Shown: positions 12,327 to 24,826 of the stretch, piece after piece
Numbering within the stretch: position 1 is the first letter of the stretch
Layout: each line of letters starts with the position of its first letter
Source: Polytrichum commune
Lineage: Eukaryota; Streptophyta; Polytrichopsida; Polytrichales; Polytrichaceae
NCBI GenBank assembly: GCA_950295325.1
Contig: OX485804.1
Span: forward strand, 27,404,001-27,468,000
Direction: 5' to 3'
DNA: 64,000 bases
Notes under the pieces: model-generated
Databases searched by the model: none
Seen by the model: the letters and a program-made list of their open reading frames with translations, nothing else
Told to the model about the DNA's origin: nothing
Made by a program: the position numbers and the translations under genes

Positions 12327-14059
12327 TAACTTTGTCTTGTTTTAGGTATGCATGCAAAGGTTACAAGGGTCCAAAGATTTGTTGGTGGATGACCAAAAAT
12401 CAACACTAAAACCTAATCAATATGTATATATTGTGTAAGATTCCAAGGTGTGGGTTTTTTTTTTGGGGGGGGGGGGTGTTGATTTTAGCACCGTCTTCCT
12501 TTCAATCAATGAGCTTTGATTGAGATATCTTACATCGCCATTGCATCCCAATTAGACTAAGGACTTAACCATTTTGGCTCCACATTGTCTCATGGTTTTT
12601 TTTTGGTTACATGGACTTTAAATTCAATATCATCTCATTGCTAAAAGATTTGTTGCAGAACAATACTATAGATTATCTAGAGTGCACCATGTGTTGCGCC
12701 GTTGTTGAAAGAATATATGAAATTTGCACAAAGTAGGAATAACACATAGATGCTTGGGATGCAATCTTATATTTTGTAGGGGTTTATTGAGAATTATTAC
12801 TCAAAAGAAGTTGTGGGGATCCATCAAAGAATCAACAAACACATCCATTGTCTTGCTATAATGTATTTAGAAAGAAAAAAACTAGAAACCTCCTCATAAT
12901 CACAAATATTTGTTTTGATGAGAGATTCAATATGTTGGTTGAAAGACTTAATTTCATGGAACTTGAGACCACCATTTGGGGGGGGGGGGGGGCTTCTTTA
13001 ACCAATTATTAAAAGGGACCACTTCAATAATATATAGTGTCACTTGTCCCATGGCCATATTCAGTTAACCCGTTTGGGTTCACATATAAGTTTGTGGCTA
13101 TGATCAAGGGCAAAGCATCGCTCATTCATGCCAACTTGCAGTTGGCGTCATCTCTCATTGTTGGTTGAAATTACAAACACTATAGATTGGCGGAAAATTC
13201 AAATTGTCAACGTGTCTCTGCACATATAAACATTGCATGAAGTATAAAGATTAATTTATAATACAATTTAATGATCAAGCTCTCGAGCATAACATTCTTC
13301 AGGGGGGTTATTAGGTTTGTTTCCGATAGTTGGCAACCCCCTAGTCCACACTATGACAATACTCTTGACAACACTCCCGGTATGTAACCCATCCAACTTA
13401 GTGATGTACACACTTTGAGCAGAACCAACTTGGAAGCTAATCAAATCACTTACTACCATCTACAATGCTAGTATTAGACTTTCACTATGTCAAAATGAAG
13501 TTGATATTGAACCCAAGTTCACATATTATGCAACAAGTGCATGTTGCTTCGCCCCTATGTGCCAACCCCATCGAGATTGAAAAAATGTTATGAGATGACA
13601 AAACAACAATTCCAATAGTTACGTGTAGGGACAACAACAAATGGCTTATAACTATCAAATTTTAGCAAGGACATTAGAATCTCACATACAGAAATAGAAT
13701 CACTTTTAGGGTTAAGTAGAGTATTCAAACAAGTTGGGCACATGCTCAATAACATATAAAATGGAAACCTTCCTCCACGCATCATTTGTTATTGTATTCC
13801 ATGGTTCCAAATATAGCAGACATAATAAGCACCCAAGTCAAGATCAAATACTAAAAAACACGCGCGATGGAATATTGTTGTGCATGAAACGATTTTTGGA
13901 GGGTTGTTGAAAATAACACTATAAATACGCCTTGCAAATCTCACATGTAGTAGCACGTAGTGTTTGGCAAAATTTAGACCCCAAAATATATATTATGGCA
14001 TCTGTTTTTGAAGATCATTTTTCAAGATGAAATCCTATCGCTGAACTTGCTGCAACATC
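12327..14059. other. Intergenic with two G tracts
   Basis: No gene supported. G12 at 12465-12476 and G15 at 12978-12992. The remainder is AT-rich without a recognised partner. Confidence 0.5.
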
Positions 14060-15748
14060 AGCCCGGGCACTCTACAATGGAACTAGCTTGGTGGCCCATG
14101 GCCCTTGTCATAAATAAAAAACATCTCATTGGTGGAAAAGCCAAGACCGTCTCACTTCACTTTACAATAGAGCTTGAGGGCCTAAGAGCATCGCAATGCA
14201 CCCAGCAACGACTCCCGTCAACGGCGCTTGGCAGGCGTGGCAATTTCGGCATGCCTCAACGGCCTCGGGAAGACTCCCGTTAGTCTCCCGTGTCTCGTCA
14301 AATACCTCCCAGTCTCGGCAAGTTTTGTCCCTTTGTTGTGAGCTTTGTTCCTCCTGCTAGACACATTCAACGTCCAGGATGGCAGTCGTAGAGGCGGGAA
14401 GGGCAAGGATTATTTTTTGTCTATGTTTTGTGTCTTCATGGTGGCCTGATTTAATCTTTTTGTTTTGTATCTTTATGTTGGTTTTTTTTCCCCATCTTCA
14501 TTCTTAATCACAATCACATTAGTCACATTAGTGCCCTTGCGACTAATGTGGCTAACACCCTCACAAGGCATTAGTCACATGAGGCACATTAGGCACATTA
14601 GGCACATTAGTGCAAACCTTGGAGAAGTGCCAAAATAACTATAGTTAACTTTTTTTTTTTCAATACATTTTAGGGGACAACTATAGTTAACTAGAAAAAA
14701 TCCAAATATTGTTATATATTCGGAGAACTTTGCCTCTTGATTTGCTTCAATTGAGGGTCTTTAATATGCTCAGGCCATTGAGGATCATGAAAAAACGCCT
14801 TTATTCGATCATTACAGTAGATTGGGCTCAATGTTATACATCACAATGTTGGGGTTTAGAACAATCTCCATGTACACCACCAACACAAATAACACACTAG
14901 TGACACTACAACATTATATTTAGTGAACATGTTGTGCTCAACTTTAGCTAACTAGATATTTAGTTAACTAAATATAACTAGAGTTAACTAGAGTTTTTGG
15001 TATAGTAAATTTTAAAAAACTATAGTTAACTACATATTTTGGCATGTCAAATCATGAACAACTATAATTATGAAAGGCAATTGTTTAACTAATAGTTGAA
15101 TTAGTTGGTGAGTTATCCAAGGTTTGTATTAGTGCGACTACTCTACGGGAGTCGGCCCAAGCCTCCGTGGCTACCCTGCTCACGCCACCGTGGCTGGCCC
15201 GCGACGCCACCAATGGTATTAGCGTGGGAATGGATAATGGGACTCCATGGCGGGTGTTGCATTGAGGTTACTGGCCGGCACCTCCCCACGCCACTTGCCT
15301 GCAGTGCCCCGGGGGCCCTTCAAATGGCCTTTGACGTGCGCGCATTGGCGATGCTCTAAGGGACCAAGTGCCAAAGAAAGTTTGAATCGTGGAATTTTTA
15401 CATGGAGTCATGAATGGCATGCAACGGACAATGTTTCATCGTTTGCCATATTTTGCGTCACGTCCACCTCAAAGAGATGGGTTCAACACAAACCAAGGGA
15501 CCACGACGCTTCAAAATCTCACAATAATTGGTTTATTGTAACATATTGTATAGAAGAGCCCACACAACTAGGATGGTTATAAAATAACATTTGGTTGAGA
15601 ACATGGTCACTTAATAATGTACATTGCATTGGAAGGCATGTGACCATGCCGATTTCAATGCCAATTTTTATGGTGGAACCTTCGGATGTGTTTCAAAGGC
15701 CCTCACAATTTTCCTGACCACGGCCCTTGACCATAATATAAATTGGCC
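14060..15748 (-). mobile_element. Tourist-like MITE, family TC, copy interrupted by a second element
   Basis: TC sequence (catctcattggtggaaaagc ... gagggcc) runs to 14185, is broken by the 14186-15356 element, and resumes at 15357 with taagggaccaagtgcc. Intact copies read gagggcctaagggtcc here. Its far end holds ggccctcacaattt and cacggcccttgacc. Outer ends are approximate. Confidence 0.6.
14186..15356. mobile_element. Harbinger-type element with GAGCATC ends, nested in TC
   Basis: Ends GAGCATCGCAATG and, inward from the right, GAGCATCGCCAATG, with TAA on both sides (14183-14185, 15357-15359). The two end regions are GC-rich (14186-14400, 15110-15356). The core is AT-rich and full of AACTATAGTTAACT-like palindromes and CACATTAGG repeats (14510-15080). 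I see no transposase. Confidence 0.7.
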
Positions 15749-16842
15749 CCTTCATGGTTTGTACGTAAGGCAGATGCACATATTACAAACACCCTTCTCA
15801 ATGACAATTTCTTAATGTACAAGGTCTTAGACATGCTATTAAAGTGAACAAGGTTGTTATATTCCATAAGTTGTTGACTTAATTTAAAAAAGGTGTATCA
15901 CACAAACATTTCCATCTCAAAGGTATACAAAGATTGCCTCATCTTATGATATCAACCAATTATCAATATATGATTGCTAATATAACTTTAATATCCATTG
16001 GACAAGTTCTTCGATACCATTATTCATATTGTGAGTCGATCCCATGCATTCACCTAAGGCAGACATGCCTTAATCGAAGACAACAATAACATGGACACAT
16101 ATATCTGAGTGATATGCGGTTAGGTGTGGATCTAAAAATGGACACTAAACAACCACGTGCTTAAAACAAATTGTGTTGCATCCTCAAATTATACTAACCA
16201 TTCTAGGCTCAATAGTCAAGTTACAGTCTATCCTCCATATTACGACGCATTTCCTACAACCAAACTTTGGAGTGTTAGTTACGAGTGCCATACCACGACT
16301 ACCACACTTTTCAGACCCGATTTATCATAAAACATAGGTAATTAATATGCATAAACGGTGGGACCTGCATGTATGTTTGACATTCTAGAATAACTATTTC
16401 CATTACCTCGTATTTGATTAGTATCTTGGGACATGTAGGGGAACCTTGGGGACCATCGGAGAACATTGTAAGCATCGGAAAACCTTGAAAAACGCCGTGA
16501 GCATATTTCCTCAATGCACATAATTCTTTCATATTATGTATCTTCCTTATGCAAGGTAGAAATACCATAACCCGTTAACCACCCTGTAGCCGTGCACTAG
16601 ACCACCGTCATAATGGTGAAGTGCTATTTCTCAAACCGATCATGGCTTGGCAACAACTTCAATGCTTGAGTGTACACTTAGTGTAGCCAATGGGAGTCAA
16701 GTGTTGATGTACTCATGAGGTAACCAATTTAGGTGATGTTTAGTATGGAAGTGCAGATTACCGTGTTTGGTGCAGGGAGGATCTAGTGAACAAGTAGGGG
16801 GTTGGACAACTTTCCACTTTAAAAAATTGTAGTAGTAGTAGT

Positions 16843-16876
<34 letters not shown>

Positions 16877-17264
16877 GTATAGGGCAGAAAAAATATGAAA
16901 CAACTTGCATTCTTCAGGAATCCTTCTTGTCTATCTTGGAAAACTATCTCATGATTGTCAGACCATATGTTCAATGCGAATCACCTTATTTTCACGGGTT
17001 TATGGTATTTATACCTTACACTTAGAAATGGCATTTAAAATTGAAACATGCCGATTTTTTCTTGAAAAAGCTCGATAGAATAGTACGACATTTGAGGCCA
17101 AAATATCATATTACCAAGAATACGAGCATTTGGATAGTACGACACTTTCTTGCGCAACCAAACGAGTCTTAATAAAGAGGGCGAATAGTGGACGGTCATG
17201 TGCGGAGCACAATTCGCAAACTCCATGAGCTTCGTGTGACGCCCGCCTATAAGTGGAAAGGCTT
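15749..17264. other. Intergenic with (TAG)n-T31 tract
   Basis: No gene supported. A short TAG repeat leads into T31 at 16845-16875, which could mark the tail of a reverse-strand retroposed copy, but no body is recognisable. Confidence 0.45.
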
Positions 17265-17480
17265 GGAAGCACCACGGGCCTTGGCTTGGTGGTTAGGGCT
17301 CATGGCCCCCAATGAGGAGGTTGTGGGTTCTATTCCCCATGCCGGCGTGGTGCTCACCACCTTAGTCCACCCAGCTATGGTGGGGGGTCCTTGGACCTTG
17401 TTGTATGGGTACCTCAAAGCCCTTTGGGGGGATACCATGTCCGGTATCTTCAAGGCACTAGTGGCTAGCTAGGAACTAGT
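17265..17480 (+). mobile_element. Probable tRNA-derived SINE
   Basis: TGGCTTGGTGGTTAGGG (from 17282) fits a pol III A box, and GGTTCTATTCC (17326-17336) fits a B box, 33 bases apart, the usual spacing in tRNA-related SINEs. The downstream body (to about 17480) is GC-richer than its surroundings. No poly(A) or target duplication is evident and no second copy was seen in the window. An old tRNA pseudogene is the alternative. Confidence 0.5.
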
Positions 17481-17865
17481 ATAGTGTGTCACTAAAGTGC
17501 CCATCCTCAAAAGCAAGTGGGTGTTGCGAGCGACTCTCCTCCGAACCCAATTTAGGGTTCAACATAGGAAATGGGTTTCCATACATATTCCGCTTCTTAT
17601 TTCTCCTTTATTCCCGACCCCGGATTCAAGCTTTTGGCCACCTCTTATCCCGATGAACAATTCGAGTATACTATTACAGTTAAGTTACTAACTATATTCT
17701 GGTGTATTGTATTTAATTGCTGTGATTAGTTTGTGTGCCCGGCCGGCCGGCCACTCGCAAGTGATAAAGTTGTATGTGGTTTAGGGTGAAAATGAGGATG
17801 CATGTGGGTTGATTGATTAGCATGTGCTTGGACTTTTGTGTTTATTACTACCGAGCGTAAGCTAA
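17481..17865. other. Intergenic, nothing recognised
   Basis: No gene supported. Contains a small ggccggccggcc run near 17739. Confidence 0.45.
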
Positions 17866-18114
17866 GGGCCCATGGAGGCAAAGTCCCAACTTTTGAGCCT
17901 AGTGAGCCCATTGGGATGCGTTTTTTTATGGGATCTTGATTATTGATTTATGCAAAAATCTCATGACTTGTACGTGTTGCAGGTTGGGTGTAGCTTTTAG
18001 CTTGACCCAATTCTCATCAACACAAGTTTCGAGCCTCGTCTCTAAAAAGTGATCCATGTAGGCAACCATGTCATATATGAGACTAAGGACTTGGGAGGCC
18101 GTGTAAATTGGCCC
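17866..18114. mobile_element. Possible Tourist-like MITE
   Basis: Flanked by TAA on both sides (17863-17865, 18115-18117), beginning GGGCCC and ending TTGGCCC. Inward similarity of the ends (GGC-rich, then TCCCAA) is modest. 249 bases. Confidence 0.45.
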
Positions 18115-20166
18115 TAACACTCCATGGTTTGGCTCCCATATATAGACACATGGTCAAAGTCCACCTTGCTCTATTGAGTGTCCTTGGACTTTGATACCTA
18201 CCTATGTGTTTCGAGTCAATTGTGCCATACAAGCCCACTTTGGAGTGTTGTTCTCCTTCAAAACATAATAATTTTTTATGGGACTTGCACTTATTTGTAA
18301 TACATATATATATATAAGGTGGAGATTTGGGGGGTCTTTCCCCCAACACTAACCTTTTTTTTGGGTTTGTAGGGCAATAAAAGATCTTAAAACATCATGC
18401 TTAGCCCCCAAAGGTCACATAACATGAATTAGAAGTAGGGTCTCGCACTATGGGGCCAAGAATTCAACGGGCATAACGCCCCTTTTTATGATTGGCCACC
18501 CTTACAAAATGAATAGTATTTAACATGAGTATTGTTCATCTTGCAAGGGTAAATTGGTAGTTTTGTTGGACCCAAATTTTGGGTGACCCATCAATTTACC
18601 ATGTTGGCATGTATGCCAATGCCCCACATAGCGTTTGACACTAGCTAGCCATAGTAGTGTTGATGCTAGCCTTCATGAGTTCAAATTAGAGGAGCATGTT
18701 TAACAACTTGTGGAATCATCCAGACCTACCCTTCCCCCTTTAGAAAGGGTGCAAAGGGGTAGACTTAGTAACCACCCAATGAATCGTTGCGAAACACATC
18801 TACTATCATTTCAAGATTCAAGATCCTAATGGAGTTACAAAAGTTACGACACACTTCAGAAGTGAATACTTCCTTAGTATTGGAATGGTCCCACACTACT
18901 TCCTAAACGAGTTCAACATCAAACCGAAGATGACATTCGAATCATGAACACATAGTCCAATCTCATCATAACACGCACGTTTTGGATGTTCGTCATTTTA
19001 ACTACAAACATTGCCGTTCCTTTCTCAAATGAAGGCATCCCATTAAGAAGACGATTGACTACGTAAGTCCCCCCCCCCCCCCCCCCAAATGTAATGCACC
19101 TCACATTCAATCACATGACCAAAAACATTTGACTTTTGTGACATGAAGAACCCAAAACTTTGTTGGCTCTGTCTATAGGACAGAGACTATGCATCAACTT
19201 CTTCGTTTCAAGAGCAAATTTCCTAACCACTTTGTGTTCACACTTGGACGTTACTTGTTCTTGTTATTTTTGGTCCACTTTATGTGATGTGGATGCTAAC
19301 TATAGTTTATATATATACATAGAAGTGCTCCCTAAAATGCATTGAAAGAAATCTAGTTAGCAAGTGTTATTTTGGCAGTTCTTGATTATTTATTTTAAAA
19401 ATTTTGGGTGATAAATGAATAGCTTCAATCCTTAACCCATATTTGAGAAGAAGGTGCACCAAATCCAAGAAAAGTTTGGTATAGTGAATAGCCAGCCAAG
19501 GATTGGCATGAGCAAAGTAATAAGCTACAATTGTAGTCTTTCATAGCAAAGGACAGAGCCTCACGGTTCTACCGTTTTCTTGTTACTAAAGAACTTAAAG
19601 TTTACGTACAAATGGTCCCCTAGCCGACTCCCGATTAGTTATTTGCGGTCCCGATTTACCTTATCCTTGTCAGCCTTGGTTACAAAGTAACTTATATACT
19701 ACGTCATCCGGAGCTGGATCATTCCCGGGGACCTAATATTTAAAGCCACCGGAATGCTAAATTCCACACTAATTTAAGGCCGCCCACTTCTATTTTCTGG
19801 AGACCATGAGTTGGGTGGGCCGGGCAGTGTTATTTTTGTGGTACTTTTTTAGTTTTATTTTTGTATTTTATTTATTTTTCCTTCCTTCTGTTGATGGTTA
19901 AGGTTTTGTTGATGCAAGCTGCTGACCAAATGCATTGGGCCTGCCCGAATTGGAAAGGAGGAATCCTTTGACAGCCTAGTCCAGCGGTATATACCCCACG
20001 AGAAACCACACTTGGGCAGGTGGCGAGCGTTTTTGGGCAGGATCTGAAACTTTCCTCCGCTGCCCGGGTAGCCCGCTTCTAGACACAATATTCATAGCCG
20101 CATTGTCGCAATTGTCCATTGAAGGCAAGGTAGGTGGGTCCTAAATGGTTACTATATTTCCAATTA
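18115..20166. other. Intergenic, nothing recognised except a C18 tract
   Basis: C18 at 19069-19086. The stretch 19010-19068 is weakly similar to 42355-42420 (ggcatcc-attaagaag), perhaps fragments of one old element. No gene supported. Confidence 0.45.
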
Positions 20167-20352
20167 CACTGATTATCCCAATTAGTGTGTGTTACTATTC
20201 GTAATTACACAAATAAATAACGTCTCATTCAAGAGTTCAATTCTTACTAACAAATGTTTGAGAGGTTGTTTGGACATTATAGAACGTAAACTAGTCATAG
20301 CATTGTGTAACTCTGAATAGTAACATTCACCAATTGGGGTAATTAGCGTAGT
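20167..20352. mobile_element. Small TIR element, family Q, copy 1
   Basis: Left CACTGATTATCCCAATTAG followed by gtgtgttactattc; the right end read inward has TAATTACCCCAATTGG and tgttactattc. The same ends occur at 38762-38969. Confidence 0.5.
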
Positions 20353-21794
20353 CTGCTTCTCCTAGGATATGAAGCACGCAATTAGTACAAGATCATGAAC
20401 AAGGAGATATGTGAGCTGATTCCGTTGCTATCCTTACTTTTTTTTTTATTATCAGTTGGAGATTCATTGAAATGATTCTTCTATGTTCGCACTTAGAAAA
20501 CATTTTGAAGGGTTTAGGTTGAGCAGATTTCATGGCATCGTGGAGAGATCTCTTGGTGTGGCTCCAAAAGCCAATATTGGAGAATCCACTAATATCGCCT
20601 TCAGAGCCACATTGGGAGATCTCCCAATGTCACACCCAATGAAAATTCAAATAAATAAAACTAGGAGATCATTTACAAGAAAGAACAACTACTTCCCTTG
20701 ATGTGGCCTTTAAGACACAAGATATATGTTTTTAGACAAAAAAATTTTGGCATATATAAAAAAGAGGTAAACACGTGAAGTTGAAGATTTCAAAAACATT
20801 AGACCGTACTATATACTTTATGAGAGTTCAAGACAAAAGTTTGTAAACATACGACTCTCTAAGGGTTAAGACTCAAGACATAAAGAGTTCATGTGGACAA
20901 TAACATAACATGGGGAATAAGGTCTACATGTGGACAATAAAATACTGGGAGAACTCGCAATGTATAATCGGGAAGAATGCATTGTTGCATTTTAAAACAT
21001 ACCATAATTTTTCTCATGAAAGCAAAAACAAGAATATTGATATCTTAAAATACAAGTTCAATGATTACCGTGTATCAATAAGCCACAATATTTATGCAAA
21101 TTATAAGAATAGGTAATCCCAAATGGCTCCATGAAATTCAACATGAAACTTATTGGAAAACCATCTGGAATGCTCTTAATGTTTTCTCTATATGGGTTGG
21201 CTAGAAGAGTTCGCCAATTCTAAATTTTGTTGGGCGTGTTTCTTCTCATATTCTTTTTACTTGCACTCCATGATTATTGTTTGTGTTTTTCCCAATGTTG
21301 TTGGAATAAATCACATAACTATATTTATTCCACATTATTGTTGTGGAAATCATATCACACTCCCATTTACCATCCCAATCTCCTTTGTAATATTCGAGAT
21401 TTGATACTTCTCTTTTCTTTTGCTAGGTCGTCACAACTGAATTTGAAATCAACCACACTAAGAAGTGTTTTCATCTAGTTGCACATATCGTGAGTGCTCG
21501 GCCAATCCATATTAGTGGTGAAGCCGTGCTATGTTGTGAAGTGAACATAAATCCTCATGGCTTGCAAGAAGATTTAGTCTACCATCCTCTCTACTATCCC
21601 CATCCATCTTTTGTCCATTTTCCATCCATTTTAATCCATTTATTTCCTTTTTCAATCCATACTCATGTAGAGCATTCCGTGGTGCGAATCGACAAGCTAC
21701 CTATACAGACATGAGGTGCTATGCATTTCTAGCCAAGTAAGCTTAAACTTTGCACATTTCTTTATCGTTTCTTATCCTAAAAGAATTATATTGG
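20353..21794. other. Intergenic, nothing recognised
   Basis: AT-rich. Short frames up to 83 residues show no recognisable domain. Confidence 0.5.
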
Positions 21795-21990
21795 GGAGCC
21801 GTCCTAATGCAAGTGATTTGTGTTGCTGCATTGTGTTTGAGCTTATTGCATTGGAGACATTCTCGATGCAAAAACTTTCAAGGTTAAGGATACGATTGTT
21901 TTGTTGCATAGTGTTTGAGCTTCTTTCACCGGGAGAAATCCCAATGCAAATGCTTTCAAGGTTTGTGTTTGATTTTGTTGCATTTGCGTA
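21795..21990 (+). repeat. 78-bp tandem repeat, about 2.5 units
   Basis: ttg-tgcat-gtgtttgagctt recurs at 21825 and 21903, followed each time by an ATGCAA block and ctttcaaggtt. Units are diverged by roughly a quarter by eye. Confidence 0.6.
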
Positions 21991-22420
21991 GGGCAATTTG
22001 CATTCAGAGGTCTACCATTACTAAACGATCTTGTAAGCCTAATCAATGTCTTGCATTTGTAAATCGTACATGTGATTATTCTGTTACGTTTACACTTTTT
22101 TTTAAAGCATATGATATCCTCAAATTCATTTATCATGTTTATGATGTTATTATGGGTAGCGGGTTCTTGTGTAGAGTTGTAAAGTAGATTGGGAGGTCTC
22201 CTGATCTATATGGTTATACTGTGAAGTTATCAAGGAATCGGATCTTCCATCTTTAAGATTCATTCATTCACTATAGGAAGCTTTTATGTAGGTGGGAGAT
22301 GGGTACTCAACCGTTGAAGTATTTAATGTGTAAAAACATTGGAGAAAACGAATGAAATTTTCTTTGCCAACAATGGCTACATATTTAACGAAATATCGTA
22401 TTGAAAAATGAGGTTTTGAG

Positions 22421-24330
22421 GTGATGGAGAACACTTTTAAATTTCGCATAAAAATTAGATTTGTGTATGTGGTAAAAGGTAAAATGACCACACCATCTTT
22501 TGTAGAGAACTTCTTCATAGTAAATAACTCCAAATCCTCCACCGGAGATCTCAATTATGTCGGGCTAGTGATCCTTGCCACAAAACTAGACACATACATT
22601 GGTGGGAGATTGATGGTATTTGATTTCATGTGGTTTGTTGAGGATAAAAGATTGCCAATCGATATCGCAAAAAAATTTCGCTCCACGGTTGCTGATTTGA
22701 AAACTCTTATTCTTGTGCCAACACAAAAGAAGGCAAAAAAAGATCCAATTAAAGATTGGGAGACATTTTGATTTCAAGTAATAGTACACCTGGGGAGACA
22801 CCCTCCAAGACACCTCCAAGGATTCTTGGGAGACAAAGGAAGGGATCAACCAAGGATATCAAGCCCACAAAAAATACAAAGGAAACTACCTTGCAAAATT
22901 TATGGTGCATGCAAAAAGCTTGAAGATGGAATTTAAAAAATTGGAAACTATCAACCAAGCCATCCATAACCATAATGAGTCATTGTATGGTTGGGGGTGT
23001 GAACCTCTTGACAATGTTGAAGGACACAAGGTGAAGGTGCCATTGGAATGTTTACACCACGTACCAACTACATGGGTACATAGGCAAGTTACAAAGGGCC
23101 GTTATCAATAGTCGATGGAAGAGGTAATAACGCTAAATGGGTCTTGGGCTAGAGTTCTAATGCGTGTGATGCATGTCGCATTGGATAGAGAGAAGATTGA
23201 ATACAAACCTTTATCCAGAAAACATGAATCCAAACAAACTATGTTGGAAATAAATCTTTGGATTAAAGAGGTCAACACATGATAGAGACCTGAATTGATG
23301 AAACGTGAAGGAAGTGATGAAAGACTTGAATTTCTCTAGCCAGGAAGATATCAAGGCTTACTGTACTTTCCATGAGATTGTTGTTGTGTGATCATTGGTC
23401 CAAAGTGTTGAACTTGAAAATTCATAACTAAGATGCAAGGATTACCTTCTTTGAGGATGCCACACAAGGAAGACCAATTTGGGTTGATCATGGAAAACCG
23501 CAACATGCAAAATTGGGTGGCATGCGTTCAACATAATGGAATGTAAGTTCGCTCACTTGCAATTCTTTGTGGATTTATTTTTAATTTTTAATTTTTAATT
23601 TTAATTTTTTGGATATGTTTGTTCTTTAGGAGGTGTCATGATGCAAGTGCATGAACATTCTTGTCCATGCATTCGGTTCTGTCTTAGCACCAAGAGGTCT
23701 CTTGATGCATATGCCTGCACATTTGCCACTTGTGCAATATATATAATTTGACTATGCTCTTGGACCTATTCAAAAACTAACAGGGTCAACAACCTTCCAC
23801 GACATATGTAGCATTAAAGAACGTATTCCTTTGGTTATAAGGAGTGACATGTCCCTTACAACTTGGGGATTAGCGTTTCAACAATGGGTGGATGGAATGA
23901 TTCCGGATGGTCATGGGGTTTCATACTTAGGAACATCCAAACAACCTCCTCTCACAAAGTATGACGTGAGGTGCATTTAGGGTCTTCCATATGACATGTT
24001 TCAAGAGATGGACACTTTAATTTTTTAGAAGAAATTATGTTTCTTGGTGTGGAATATCTTGTACCTTTTGCTAACATGTGTGATAATAAAAATAATGACA
24101 AAATTGTTATTTGGAAAGAGTTCATGACACAACATGGTTGAAAACATCCCCACAAGGGAAAATGTTATGAGGCATGGACTTAACAGGATTGGGTTGATGT
24201 GTCCAACAAGCACAAATTCAACACCTCCTTCATGACCATGATGTGGAAGCTCATAAGGGGAACTGACGTAGAGAAGGCTTGGCTAAAGGAGAGGAGATAA
24301 TTTATGAAAAAATCCCAAGAACCAAGTTTA
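22421..24330 (+). pseudogene. Decayed coding region, function unknown
   Basis: Protein-like stretches follow one another on the + strand but change frame. 22421-22771 (116 residues, basic, with IGGRLMVFDFMWFVEDKRLP) ends in a stop and continues in other frames: SSNSTPGETPSKTPPRILG from about 22776, then a 69-residue frame at 22902-23111. Later segments include GRPIWVDHGKPQHAKLGG near 23470 and IMFLGVEYLVPFANMCDN and SFMTMMWKLIRGTDVEKAWL at 24020-24290. Several stops and at least three frameshifts separate them. I do not recognise the family. A dead transposon gene is the likeliest reading; an old host pseudogene is possible. Confidence 0.4.
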
Positions 24331-24532
24331 TGGTATTTGTGGTAAGTAGTTGACACTTGCTTCCAAGGGTTGCAACCTGTGTAAGACCCATGTGATAGTT
24401 TGAGGAAAAAACACAGTCAATAAGACAAAGGAGTGGGGCCTAAGACATTGAATGGGGGCTTTGAAGGAGTGGGGTGTTTGTGTTCCTCTAGATATATTAT
24501 TTACTTCCACTAATGTCATTAGTAGAAAACAT

Positions 24533-24826
24533 TGCAAAAAAAAACCGAAGTCATTCTCCCATTGTGCTTCTTTTGATCAACTTGCTTTGCATTCGTTAAA
24601 AAACTACAATTCTTTATTTACCAACTAAAATTTTAGGAATTTGGGGGCTTGTAATATACCATTTGAAAGGTCTTGAAAATACCTTTCCAATAGTGTATTG
24701 TACACCCCAAGATTTTAGAATTGCAATCGCAAAAGAAAAAAAGAAAAAATTGCAGTTGTTTAGCGACTGCAAATCAGGGTGGTCAAAATAACCGCAATGG
24801 GATAACGACTATAGTTCTTTCTTGCA
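24533..24826. mobile_element. Foldback MITE FB2, full-length copy
   Basis: The whole 294 bases fold back. TGCAAAAAAAAACCGAAG and ctcccattgtgcttcttttg on the left pair with the complement of caaaataaccgcaatgggat and ctatagttctttcttgca on the right. A central hairpin of gtaatatacc and its partner completes the fold. It shares arm and core with 6178-6375. Confidence 0.65.

Noticed and set aside
14520-14615. CACATTAG/GGCACATTA repeats as a possible CRISPR-like array
   Set aside because: Short adjacent repeats without spacers inside a plant transposon; not a CRISPR structure.
16845-16875. T31 tract as a retrotransposon tail
   Set aside because: No retroposed body or target duplication could be recognised beside it.
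17188-17472. 94-residue frame on + and 68-residue frame on -
   Set aside because: The region is better explained as a tRNA-derived SINE; the frames are chance.
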